A stretch of 64,000 bases of DNA. Origin: Dipteris shenzhenensis. Its lineage: Eukaryota > Polypodiophyta > Polypodiopsida > Gleicheniales. Under the pieces are notes generated by a model, which was given only the letters and a program-made list of their open reading frames with translations, did not search any database and was not told the DNA's origin. The stretch lies in NCBI GenBank assembly GCA_047967505.1, contig CM106539.1; one strand, 5' to 3'. The position numbers and the translations under genes were made by a program. Shown here in pieces: positions 37,401-49,400 of this stretch; the stretch's first letter is position 1, and the number at the start of each line of letters is the position of its first letter.

Positions 37401-40400
37401 GCTTTGAATTGGCCTTTTTCTCCCTTTTGAAACGGTCGTTTGCCATAGTTTTTATTTTCAGATTTGATGTCCTTATCCTGGTGTTTGGCAGCCCATTTGT
37501 TGTCTTCTTTCTTGCTGTCCATAAACCCAAATTCTTCTCCTGCATCCATGCATATGCTGTCCTTGCATTCTCAATTAATTGATTCATAGAACCCACCTTG
37601 GTTTTGATGCAATAATCACGTAGCTCACTAGGCAATCCACAACAGTACCTCTCTATTTGCTCTTTCAAAGAAACATGCCTGTAAGAGCTCAATGGCAGCA
37701 AAACATCCCAAAACCTTTGGGTGTAATCATCAAGATTATTGCAAAGTTCGTATGACAAGTCATGCTTGTGTGAAAGTACTTCAACTTCAAAAGTTGGAGT
37801 AAGCCAAGTAGAAGAGGACACTTGCTTAAATTCCAGCCAAGTAGCAGGTGCATCTCCATGAAGCATAAGGTTGGTGTACCACTTAAGTGCATTGCCTTTC
37901 AAAAATGTGGCGACCTTCCTCATCTTGGATGCTTTTGTAAACAAACCCCCAAGAAATGCACCATCAAACTGTGGAAGGAATGTGAGGGCTTTGTACCTGT
38001 CCTGTACTCCATTATATGTATCAAACCTGACATGAGAACCACCATCCTTAAATTCTTTATATACATTTGATATTGGCTATCCCAAAGATGGCTGTATATT
38101 TGCAGCATTCCCTTCACTAGGGAGAGCCATGCTTGGCTGAACATTAGGCATGGGAGCATATGCTGTGGCTTGCATGCCTGGCTGCATTCCCACATTGTCA
38201 TACATGGCTTGCTTTCTATGCCCAATTGGCGGTGAAATCAACATAGCATCAAAGATAGAATCTGTACCAAAATATTCAGGTTGCTGCCTCAAATATGGCT
38301 GAGGTGGTTGAGCCACATTTATGGACTGCACATTATTATTTTGAGGAGTAGAAATACCCAAACCAAGGCCTTGTGCTGGCTGCTCATACTGTTGCACTGG
38401 CTGTACTTTTTGTACCTCTTTCTCAAGTGCTCTTTTGGGTGATCCCTCTCTCTTGGAAGTCACTTTCTGAGTCATTTTTTATGGCTGTCCCTCATGGGAA
38501 ACTGATGCATGAGTGTGCGGTCCGCCATGAGAAGCTGATGCATGTGTGTACTCACTCTTTCCGTGCTTGTGCTTTGTTGATTTCTTCTTCTTCTTGGCAC
38601 TTGTTTGCACAATTTAAGCCAAATTTCGAGCCAGCTGAGTCAAAGCAGTCACTGCACTTGCAAGCTGTGCATTCAGCATAGTAGCATCATCTGACTCACT
38701 GCTAGAACTAGTATCACCGTTGAGCTCAGTTGCAGCTTCATGTGTGGCCTGCTCAAAGTGCTCCCTGCAGCTGTACACTAGCTGGATCATTAAGGCTTTC
38801 CTGCCTTCTCCTTTGAGGAGTTGTGGAGCTCTCTTGCTCATGGGTACTCACCATGTTTATGGTTGCAACATTCAGCTGTCAAAAAGTGCAGCAAAGATAT
38901 CCTTCCACCAAACTATCGAGGCCCACCTCTTGAGAAAGAGTGTGTGGTATCCCGGCAATGGAACCAATGAAATCGGCCTCTAATCACTCAGAGGGCAGTG
39001 GAACTAAACCTTTAGTCACTTCAGCACTTATTTACAGCTCACAAAGCATATATCACAACCATTAACCATTGCATGATCACCATTTGGCATTTACCCATTT
39101 GTTCACAAACAAAACCACTGAAAAAGGGATGGAGGCTAGAATGCCCATGCTCAACAAACATAGACAAGTGCACCCGATTGGCCCTGGAAGACCTTCCCTG
39201 CAACTGAGCACGCAGCCCCAATTTACTAAGCCTTCGCAAGGCTTTCAAGCATAGAACACCATCACATAAGTGCACTTACCCATAGGCTCAACCCAAAGGC
39301 ATTCTCTTTTCCGAGTGCAATTCCAATGGCTGTCCAGATGCAATCACACTGCACCCCAGCTGCACTCTCTTTGAGTGGTTTCCAGATGGCATTCACAAAG
39401 CTTTTCAAAGCTCCAAAATAAAATCAGCAAAGTACCCAACCAAAGAATGACTCATGTAGCACTGCCTGGGCACCTGTGAGCCAAGAAAGAGGTGGCACAC
39501 GAGGCCAACCAATAGCTTATGGCAAAAAGAAATTGCAGCAGCAAAATCACAACTCACCAAGTCCTAGAAACTCGAACCAAGTCCTTAATCGCCAAGAGGA
39601 CGTAGTAGCCAATGCCTAATTGCATTCTCAGCCAAAGAGGAGTGCAAAGGCATGAAGAAAGAGCATTTACAAGAGCCGACCAGCAAGAATTCCACTGAAA
39701 AATGTGAAAAGAAGCACTTCTGTCGCGAAGAAGTGGGAGTTCTTGGGCTCAAAAGAAGCGTGCTTCAGAGAGGAATGCATTGAGAGGTTTTGGAGAAGTT
39801 TCATCGCCGGAAAGTCCTCCAAAACTGAGAAAAACTAGTCAACCAACGCGTGGGACCACTCGAAATTCAAAATTCAACAGAAAGCTGTAGCTTTGCAAGA
39901 GGAAAGGCCCAGGAGGCGGTAGAAGCAAAAAGGTCAAAGCCACTTTTGCAAATTCGACCAGAAAGAGTGCTCAGCTCTGCCCGTTCTACCAAACGCATGG
40001 AGGGAAAAGCATATCGCTACAAAGGGGAGGCAGAGGGGAAGTCGAGGAATCCAAACGGAAGTCGAGGAATCTAAACGGGTGAGGAGTTATGAAGAAAAAC
40101 GAAATTCAGCTGAAGGAGGCTGAAAAACCAGTCCAAAATCTCAACAAAGGGAGAAGATGAGAGAGAAAACCACACATGTGAAGTTTAGAAGGCCAGGGCC
40201 CTCTAGGGGGCCCATTAAAAATGCCACATCATCATTTCCCAACAACCACTCTTTTAATTCCTTGGAATGCCTTTGGGCCTAGGGATTAATTACGCTTATG
40301 TGCTAGGCACCATGCCGCGTTTAATTACACATTATTAAGCCCATGCTTGGACTTTTAAAACCAAAGCTGTCACGGTCTTGTAGTACATTAAAGTACTTAG

Positions 40401-43400
40401 AATTTTACGCCCCCGTGACATTTGTCACGGTCTTGTAATATATTAAAGTACTTAGAATTTCACGCCCCCGTGACACCAAGCCACCCATCTACCTAGTAAT
40501 GAAGGCATAGATCCTTTGGATAATCCCCATCTCCAATTGCCACCTTCATCGATAACCTTCTTGAGAATGCTGCCATTCAGAAATGTGTGAAAGAAGCTAC
40601 GAAGATGGAACAAACAGCCCTAGCTACTATTTCCCAAACCTAACAATACCATGCAAGGGCTTGGAGCCTAGTAACCAAGTACTAGAAGAACTAAACAAGG
40701 AAATCAAGGGCAAGACAGAAAAAGTAGAGGTTGCTTCTTTTGACATTCAAACCTATGGAGCACATAATGCAAAGGAGGGGACATGGGTTTTGAGATTGCT
40801 CTTCCGATCTCAAATTAGCAACTCTTCCAAGTTAATGCACTTTCAATGACAAGATGGTAGTAGTTACAGTACTTGAATGGGCTTACAAAGCTCATGCCCA
40901 AACTTACAAGTCAAAATCGGCCAAGGAAAAGCTTTTATGGAAAACATCCCAAGAGCCACCGCTTCCAAACCTCCTCAGCTCCTCTCTTGGCCACTCCTCC
41001 TCCACCTCCCCCATCCCTACTATCATTGAACCACTCTCTTGCCCAAAATTCCCACTTCTCCCAATTCTCAACATGCCTACATGGCCCAAACCTCCCACAC
41101 TTGTCCCAATTTCCCATTCCCAATATGCCTACATGGCCGTGGCTACATATTCTTATTTCTTTTTTCTTTTTTTCAAGAAAGAGACTTCTATTAAGTAAGA
41201 GAAAAAACCCGCAAGAGCAAGCTTAAGGAGGAATACATCATGAAACCATGAGGATAAATAAACCCCCTCAAAATGAGGTGGAAAACAACCAAGGCTGAGG
41301 CTGAAAGTGCCACCTCAACCCTGTAAGAGTCTTTGAGAAAAAAGGAGAATCCTTCCATTCCCTGAAGAAAGAAGCCCTCCGTGTCTATCCAGATACTAGC
41401 CAATGTGTGCAAGGGATGAACCTGAGTTCCCTCCAATGCCTCTGTGCATCTGGCTCTCCAGATATGCCAGGCTTCTATGCTCGCTAGAATCTCCCAAGAG
41501 GTATCCACAGAGGCATGTAAAAGGAAGGTGTGGTATCACATCCAAAGAACAGGACTCAACCAAGATGTGGTGCTTCTCTCAAATTTGTATTATCTAGAGG
41601 TGAGGTTCTTCACCTACATTTTTCCAGAATTTTTATGGTCAAGGATCTCACAACTCCTTACTTTTGATTTTAATTTCAGTATCTAGCTTCAGGCACCTCC
41701 ATCTCCATGCCTAGTCTCCTGAGAGAGGCTTCTTCTATCTGCCACACCGTCAGTCATGCTGAAAAAGTATAAGAAAGTTTAATAACCCTTATTGATCAGT
41801 CATGACTTAGGATCAATTTGATACCTTGGGGTGTCAGCCATCTCAGAGAGTGAAGAAAAGGTGCTTTAACAGAAACACCTTGCCTACTATTTGTTCATGG
41901 CCTTTAGAATTCCGTCTCATCTAGGAACACAAGCTTACAACCAAAAAATAAATTTCATTCCAAGGATCACGTTGGTATCAAATGCAAAACAATATTCACA
42001 CATGCCAATGGTAACAGGGATGGGCATGTGTTTCAGTAGCTCTGAGATGGTATCCAGAGGTCATCCATGGGACTGATGTAAAATTTTACATGATACCAGG
42101 TATTACAGGTCAAGGTCTATTTTGATCACCATATTTGTTGATAAATTTGTGTAAGGAAGTATATCATATCAATGACAAGAAACTGTCGAACTTGTGGGAA
42201 ATTAGATACCTTATAATACTTAAACTTGCTTCGGAGACCATATAACTTTTGCTCCTTCACAATTGAATCAGCTAACATTTCTCTCAGTTGCATCCGGATG
42301 CCTTTGCGTAATTTTGTTGCTGCCTATAATGTCATCAACTGATCTACTTTCATATGCAATGGTAAAGCAAAACATTTATCACAGTTGTATGCATATTTAA
42401 AGGACTCAATATCTGCTACAATGGCACCCACCTATGTACTTAAATATGCAGTAATATTTAAAAACACTTATCACACTTGTATTATATGTTTAGATTTTCA
42501 AACATATAAAAGATATTGTTTGTAATTCAATGGTATGCATGCAATTGGAGCCTATGTTGAACCCACCTCTAAAGAGGTGATTCGAAAGTCCCATGAGGTA
42601 AAAACAAGGGTAGCATAAGGGTATAGGGAACTTGTGTAAACCAATGATGCATCACCGCTCCCCATCATCCTTTTTGTGATCCTGCAAACAAGTACTACTT
42701 TGAGAAAGAGATGAGATAAATGCATTTTCAAGATACTTGTGATGCATAGCAGACGGTTGTAAAACAAAATCAGTTTGCCCTCGTGCAACAATAAAGTAAC
42801 CGGTATCACATAGATTAATCGATCCATATCTAACAATCACAATACAAGCAAAATCTAAGACATCAAAAGGACGTACCATGGACAAATTCAAGCTACTATC
42901 TTTGACCAAGAAGAAAAACTGCTCTTAGAAGAGAGCCCCCAGTTTCTATCTATGATGACTGAGTAAAGCTTGGCACCTCGACAAAGCTTGACACGACTCC
43001 AGCTTTGTCAAAGAATCTTGTTGCATGAACTCATGCACTCATTTATCCAGTCCCAACACCTAAACAAAAATGAAGTAGATGTGATGTATATTCCCCTCCT
43101 TATCTAGCTAAGGCAGAAACCCATGCATGAGAAACCAAGAAACTCAGATAGTTGCACCAAGTATATGGTACGACAGGGATGACACAAGTCATGGCGATGA
43201 CATGGTCGCAAGGATGACACAAGTCATGGCGATAACATGGTCACAAGGATGACACAAGTCATGGAGATGACATGGTTGCAAGATGACGCAAGTACATGGT
43301 CACTAGATGGCATAGTCACATGGGGACATAGTCATCAGGAGACATATCACCCAAGCACATGGTCATGCATCAAGGGTCTTCATGTCGCGCAGTCACGCTC

Positions 43401-46400
43401 TGCCAACCTCTGCAAACCTGACTCAATGGTGGCTGAAGTCGCCTTGTGTCAGATACAGGGTGGCTGCAGGCAGTGCACATGGAGTAGTTACAACACCGAC
43501 TCGGCACAAGCTGACCGTTGCAAGAGACATGAAGAGACTCAGCGACGCGATGGCTAAGGATGAGGGGACAGCCAATAGGAGAGAGGGAGGGGATTTCCCA
43601 TCTGAAAGGCGAGGGTGAAGAGGGGAGATGAGGGGGATGAGGAGGCATTCAGCATTGTACGGGGATTGACAAAGAGAAGGAGAGAGGCTAGAGCTACGAG
43701 CTCGCCTGTTGCATTGTTATGGTACATTGCTACTGTTGCATTGTTGTGGATGAGTGATCTCCGAACTCTGTTTGGAGAGACTAGTGTATAAGGATCCCTT
43801 CTATGATACGCACTTGTTCGCGTTGTGCTCGTCTACCGCTTTCTCCATTATCGGTTATTAGCGTTGTTCCTTCTTATCTCTTTTCTGAGTTTGTTCTTCC
43901 TGTTCTAGTACTCAGCACTCCGTAGCATCTTCGACTAGTGTTGTGTCATAGGTTCACGCATCACGCAATGTAGTGCACCTGAGGTAGAGTGGTGTCATAG
44001 GTCTACGCATCACCCACTTCACGCTTCTCACATCAGTGGCCTTAGGCCTCTGGTAACACCTCCGCAAGTGAGCGGACCTCCCCCTCAGACAGTTTATGGC
44101 GATCACGATGGGACACTGCTTGTGTTGAGTAGCAAGAGTGAAGTGGCATTTGAGTATCCTTGAGGGGAGAGTTCTTTTGCCGAGTAGTTCTAATAACCTT
44201 GAAGGAGCTAGTGAGAGAACTAGGAGGTACATGAGGAGAGTGGAGAGAAGACTTCCTGCCGACCAGACTTGATACAAAAAGCATTATGTGAGACAGAAGT
44301 TGGCGAAGTCCTTAGGGTGAGCACAAAGTGAACCCATTGGAGCAATGGCAAGAGCAAGCAACTTCATCGAAACTCTCATCGATCTAGACCAACAAGATCC
44401 CTAGTGGTCTTGGGAGAAGAGAAAGTACAAAGCGGAGAAAGAAAGAAAGTTTATTAAAGTCTTCAGAAGACCGATGGGTCTATGAGACTGTGAAAATCCT
44501 GATACAATGAGCTGTGGTAGTGGAGCTACTAAACGAGTGTCCATACCAATGTAAAATGCAAAATGCAAAAAATGCAAAAAATGCAGAATGGCAGTACTAA
44601 GTCCTAAGTACAACATAGTCATGTTGATGGTCGACTATATATCAATCTCAGCATCATCATCCCCAGCAACAGCAAGATATCACGATGGATGAGGCACTGG
44701 AGGCATGAAGTCGGCAATAGAGTGTTGTTGGTGTTGGAAGGCTGAAAGGAAAGCAAAGAGTGGACACAAACTCAGAATACTTGCATTACTTGCTTGTAGA
44801 ATGAAGAAGAGTGAGGTCCTTAAGTAGGCACCTCATACATGCTCACTGACATCACTGATGACCTCAGAGCTCCACAATCATCTCCTCAATCTGCTCCTAG
44901 ATTCTCTCAATCATCCTATGTGGCTCTCCACCACCTAACTGTGCTTGTGGGCACCTAACTGTGCCTTTAGCACTCACACATAGAAACATAAGGTGTGCCT
45001 GAGGCATACACCTTGAGATATCCCAACAAACCCCCCCTCAAGGAAATGCCTCAGGCTATGTCAAGGATACATCTAGTCTCATAGTTTCTCATGCCATCTC
45101 ATGGTGGTCAAGGATAAATCTATGGCTAGGTTCTCATGCTAGCAAGGGTTCCCTTGGGTGTAAGGTAAACAAAAGGGATACAAAAAGACCTTCCAATGGT
45201 TATCTCCCCTGCATGTACATGCACACAATGTCTGCAGGAGGTACCACGGAACAAAACATACACATGGCCTACATCATAAGGTGACCAGAGGTGTTTACAA
45301 AACACACAAAACACAATAGTTTATTTTCATTCATTTTGGAGGACTATCCAGGCTGAGTACCTTGACATAAAAAGAGAGATCTGGAGCATACATAGAGATG
45401 TGTTTAAAATGCATAATCTTCAAAGGATGCCTCATCTTGTGGAGGCTCATTAACTGTAAGTAGATTTGCATTTTCTGTCTTTGCTTTGGCTCTGCAAAAC
45501 TTCTCATTATGGTTGTTCTTGCCACAGTGCTTGCATGGATTAATTTTGAAGCAGTCCTTTGAAAGGTGATTTGTCTTTCCACAGTGATTGCAAGAGGTAT
45601 ACTTGCCCTTCTGGACTTTTACAGCATAAGCAGTGTCATTGCCTTTCCTGAGCTCCATATGCCTTTCTTCTTCTTGGAGAGCAGAGATAATACCTTCAAG
45701 ATTAGGATTAGGAAGATTTTTCAAAGTGCTAACAATGTGATCATAATCTTCAGGCATACTCTTAAGTAACACTGCCATAGCATCATCTGGAGTAATAGGA
45801 GAGTTGATAGAAGCTAATTGAGTGTCATAAGACTCCGCATATAGTTGACATGAGCTGCTAAAGTAGTACCACTAGCCATCTTCAATTCAAAGAAAGAGAT
45901 TTTAAGTGATAGTTTAGAGATGTGAGAGCTAGCACCAAAAATCATGTCAAAGCTTCTGCCAAGCTTCCGAAGGAGACTCCAAGTCAGAGATATGGTGAAT
46001 ATAATCATCTCCTAAAGCAAGAGCAATGATACCATATGCTTTTTCTTCTCTAGCTTGATCCCTTGCCGGTCGTGTCGGAGTTGAGGATTCTCCAGCATTG
46101 GAGGCCGTAGAAGAAGCGGTAGGAGTCGGTTTGACAAGTCCCCATAAGTTCTCCCTCATCAATGCAAATTTCACCTTCATCTGCCATGTGTGGAAGCCCT
46201 TTCCATTGAACTTCTCGAGATTAAATAGGGTAGCCATGAGAGGGTCTAACCCAGATATTGGGCAGTGTCTATCTCTCTTACAAGGAAAAAATAACTGAAA
46301 GACTTCCAAAATATGAGCACTTGATGTAGCAAAGACTAGTGACCAATATTCAAACAATGATGCTTCTTCTTACATGCTTCATAGAAGTGGGTGAAATAAA

Positions 46401-49400
46401 TACTTTCCAATCAAAACCAGGTCTAGTAATTCCAAAAAAAACTGAAGCCACACTTGTACTGAAGTTATTGAAAGTTTCAAAAAACCAGAAATGCTAGAGT
46501 AGCATTTTATGTAGCATCATCTTCAAAAACTTGTCCAAAACTGTCAAAACTGAAAAGCTGAACTTGGAGGGCTTGTAGCTCACTCTTCAAAGCAAGGAAA
46601 AGAGGGCTTTCTGAAGCAAAAGAAAGCTCATATACCAGAGAAGGTCCAGCACAGAGGTTGGACGAAATGGTGCGCACTTTTGCCCGGGAGAGTTGCTACA
46701 GGCTGAAACTGAGTTTTGACGATTTCTCCCTCGTTACTGAACCAAATGACCTGAAAAATGGCTCAAAATCTTCGTCTTGAGGTCGCCCATCTACTCCTAA
46801 GAGGGCTCACGCAATGGTGGAGCAGGCAGGGAGTATTGAGCAACAGAAGAAATTCGCTGTTTGGAGAATGGCAGCCACCACAGACGTTTTTTCTTCAATT
46901 GCTTGCAGGTGGAAGTTCGCCCATACTAGAGGAGTTTCCAGCTCAGAGGGTTTGGGCAATGGTCGTTTGTAGGTGGAGAACCAAGCTCTCAAAGATTTTG
47001 GGAAGAAAGAGGAAAATGGAGAAGAAGAAGATGAAGAAGAAGAAGATGATGTGGCAGAAATGGGCTCAAGGGGGATCAAATGGCTCTGATACCATGTTGG
47101 AAGGCTGAAAGGAAAGCAAAGAGTGGACACAAACTCAGAATACTTGCATTACTTGCTTGTAGAATGAAGAAGAGTGAGGTCCTTAAGTAGGCACCTCATA
47201 CATGCTCACTGACATCACTGATGACCTCAGAGCTCCACAATCATCTCCTCAATCTGCTCCTAGATTCTCTCAATCATCCTATGTGGCTCTCCACCACCTA
47301 ACTGTGCTTGTGGGCACCTAACTGTGCCTTTAGCACTCACACATAGAAACATAAGGTGTGCCTGAGGCAGACACCTTGAGATATCCCAACAGTTGGCCAC
47401 TCAGAGGTGCGGTCCTGGCACGTCTCCTGGTCGTAGCTATGCATCTCACCAGGGCTACTGTGACTCCCGTCGGTCGGGCTCCAACTCTAAACAAGGAGGG
47501 GATGTCTCCAAGTGTAATCTGTGTGTCGATCCTCTGTTTGAGCTATCGGGTCACGGGCTCCGGGTCACGTCATGTCGAGGCCTCGTCTCATTGGGATCCA
47601 TGTGATCTAGCTGAAAGAACTCCGTGATAGAGCTCTAAGAGGGATCAACTGAGGAAGAAGTCTGCTCCTGTCTCCGTGCTTGGAGTATCCTCTCGCGGTG
47701 TCTAAGTGCCTCATGAATGAAACCCGCCAAACACCGCTGGTCTGGGTAGGAGAGGAAATGGGCTAAAATCCCATAACTATCTCGGAAGAGGCAGTGGAAA
47801 CGTCCTCGGATCTCATAGTACACAGGACACCTGAAGATGAAATGCTCCTCTGTCTCAACCTCCTGTATGTCACATAGTGTGCATATGCGCCGCTCCTTGG
47901 GTAGTCGCTCTACTCTGCCGCTCTCGATGCGAAGTCTGTGTGAAGAGACCCGGAACTGCCCAAGAGAGATCCTCATCGAGTGGGGTAGGTGAATCTGTGT
48001 GTATCTTGGTGGGTCAATGAAACCCTCCGCTGTGATATGTAAGAAGTGATCTCTGTAGAAGCTAAGCTTCACTGAGAGTTCACTCGGTTCCAACCAGGTC
48101 CGAAAAGTGTGTAGCTATAGTAGATCCTCACGGATAACCTGGTTGACCTCGTGTGATAAGAGGGGAGAGAACGGAGCATCCATGCTATACTGGAAGGGAG
48201 GTAGTCTATCCATGTGGAGCCCCGGTCGCTCAAACCATCTCTCTGTACATGCATACCAGCACCTCTAATCTCCTCCTGCTGCAAGTGCCATAGAAGAGGA
48301 TAGAGCTATCCATGGTAGCCTGCTACGCCCCAAGGTATAATCCCCATATTCCCTAACTCGGTACAGATATGTGATGACCTGAAATGCAGCATCTAGCTGT
48401 AAAGGGGGCGACCCAAACTCAGCCTGAATGATTTGGTGAGGAACGGATGACTTACCACGAATCATCCGTGATAGCATGAGAACCTGTAGCCGCTCCACAC
48501 GGGCCCACTCTGTATCCGACAAGTCTGGCTCCCAACAAGGACTGCTGTACATCCCCGCTGGGCGAGCCAAGGAGTCAAAAAGCAACCCCTTGGTGCGTGG
48601 ATCCTGAAATGGTAGCACTTGCGACATATAGAGTACCATCTAATTCCTCTATGGCTACATCAGTAGTGCGTTCACCACCAGTGTGGTCCTCTGCAACGGG
48701 GTATTGCCAGCCCCTCCACCATATGTCTCCTTGGTACCCACAATTCGTACTCTTCCATCGGGAGGCCCTTCATCTATTTCACCCATTTCAGCTTCTGGGG
48801 TGGGGATGGTGGTTCTTAATCTTGCAGAAAAAGCTTAACTTCTTGAGTTGCTCAACAAGGTTCATGTGAAGACTCGGAAGCTCAAAGGTCACCTTCATGA
48901 GGATGCGGAAGCTCATGTGAGGAAATTCTTCACGGCATGCAAAGCTAAAGGCGTAGAGAACGAGCATGCCTTCCTACACATCTTTCCATCGTCATTGGAG
49001 GATGCAGCTGATTATGGTATAGTCAATTTCCCCCTGATCATTTTCATACTTGGACATCTCTAAGGGAGGAATTCTTACGGACTTTCAAATTGGAGAAGTT
49101 CGAACATATGATTGTCCAAGAATTATCCACTGACACTATGAAGCCTAGGAAAAGCATCTCTGAGATGTACACAAGGATGAGGGTCTTGGCTGCCAAGATG
49201 TTTGTGCCACCTAATGACGTTGTCATGAAAGGATGGTTTTTGAAAGCATTGCCTCCCACCATTGCTATTAGGCTGGTTGACAAACTCCTTGAACATGCCT
49301 CACTACAAGATTTCTTGAGGGATGCAGTGAAGATGGAACGGTCACAGTTAAGTTTTGCCTCATCGCCAACTTCGACCACCCAGCCCCTCAGAGAGGAGGG

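Larger units (their letters stand above)
25428..40420 (-). mobile_element. Gypsy retrotransposon F with long LTRs, chromodomain type, hosting gypsy E
   Basis: Minus orientation. Long LTRs: 25428-27012 (3') and 38966-40420 (5'), different in length through deletions in the 5' copy. Gag 38841-37249, protease-RT 37277-35664, RNase H-integrase 35655 down to about 33985, then interrupted by gypsy E (27632-33979, target CCTCA) and resuming 27631-27301 with the chromodomain. A polypurine tract (minus strand AGAGAGGGGTA) lies next to the 3' LTR. Without E it is about 8.6 kb. Frameshifts and a changed RT active site make it non-functional. Flanking duplication was not resolved. Confidence 0.88.
44732..47391 (-). 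mobile_element. Copia-type gag-only retrotransposon G, very young
   Basis: 2660 bp with perfect target duplication GTTGG (44727-44731, 47392-47396). LTRs are 297 bp each (44732-45028, 47095-47391) and differ at one base. tRNA-Met PBS directly adjacent to the 5' LTR (47082-47094) and a strong polypurine tract (minus-strand GAGGGGGGGTT, 45029 onward). Contents: 5' leader, gag with two zinc knuckles, 3' non-coding. No protease, integrase or RT. Must have been mobilised in trans. Confidence 0.92.
44432..48640 (-). mobile_element. Non-LTR retrotransposon N1, copy 3, split by copia G
   Basis: Minus orientation. ORF region 48639-47635 encodes the thumb ([40 protein letters not shown]) and the Cys module [20 protein letters not shown] with [12 protein letters not shown]. 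The 3' UTR runs 47634-47392 and, after copia G, 44731-44432, ending ...CTTTAATAAACTTTCTTTCTTTC. 5'-truncated before the RT palm. The frame breaks near 48070-48280. Confidence 0.8.

Noticed and set aside
40583-40849. 88-codon ORF as a possible extra exon of the host gene
   Set aside because: It is on the opposite strand to the TMC-like gene, has no recognisable family and lies in repeat-flanked sequence.
43170-43300. Regularly spaced repeats resembling a CRISPR array
   Set aside because: Units are adjacent and imperfect without unique spacers of constant length, and the context is a plant retroelement.
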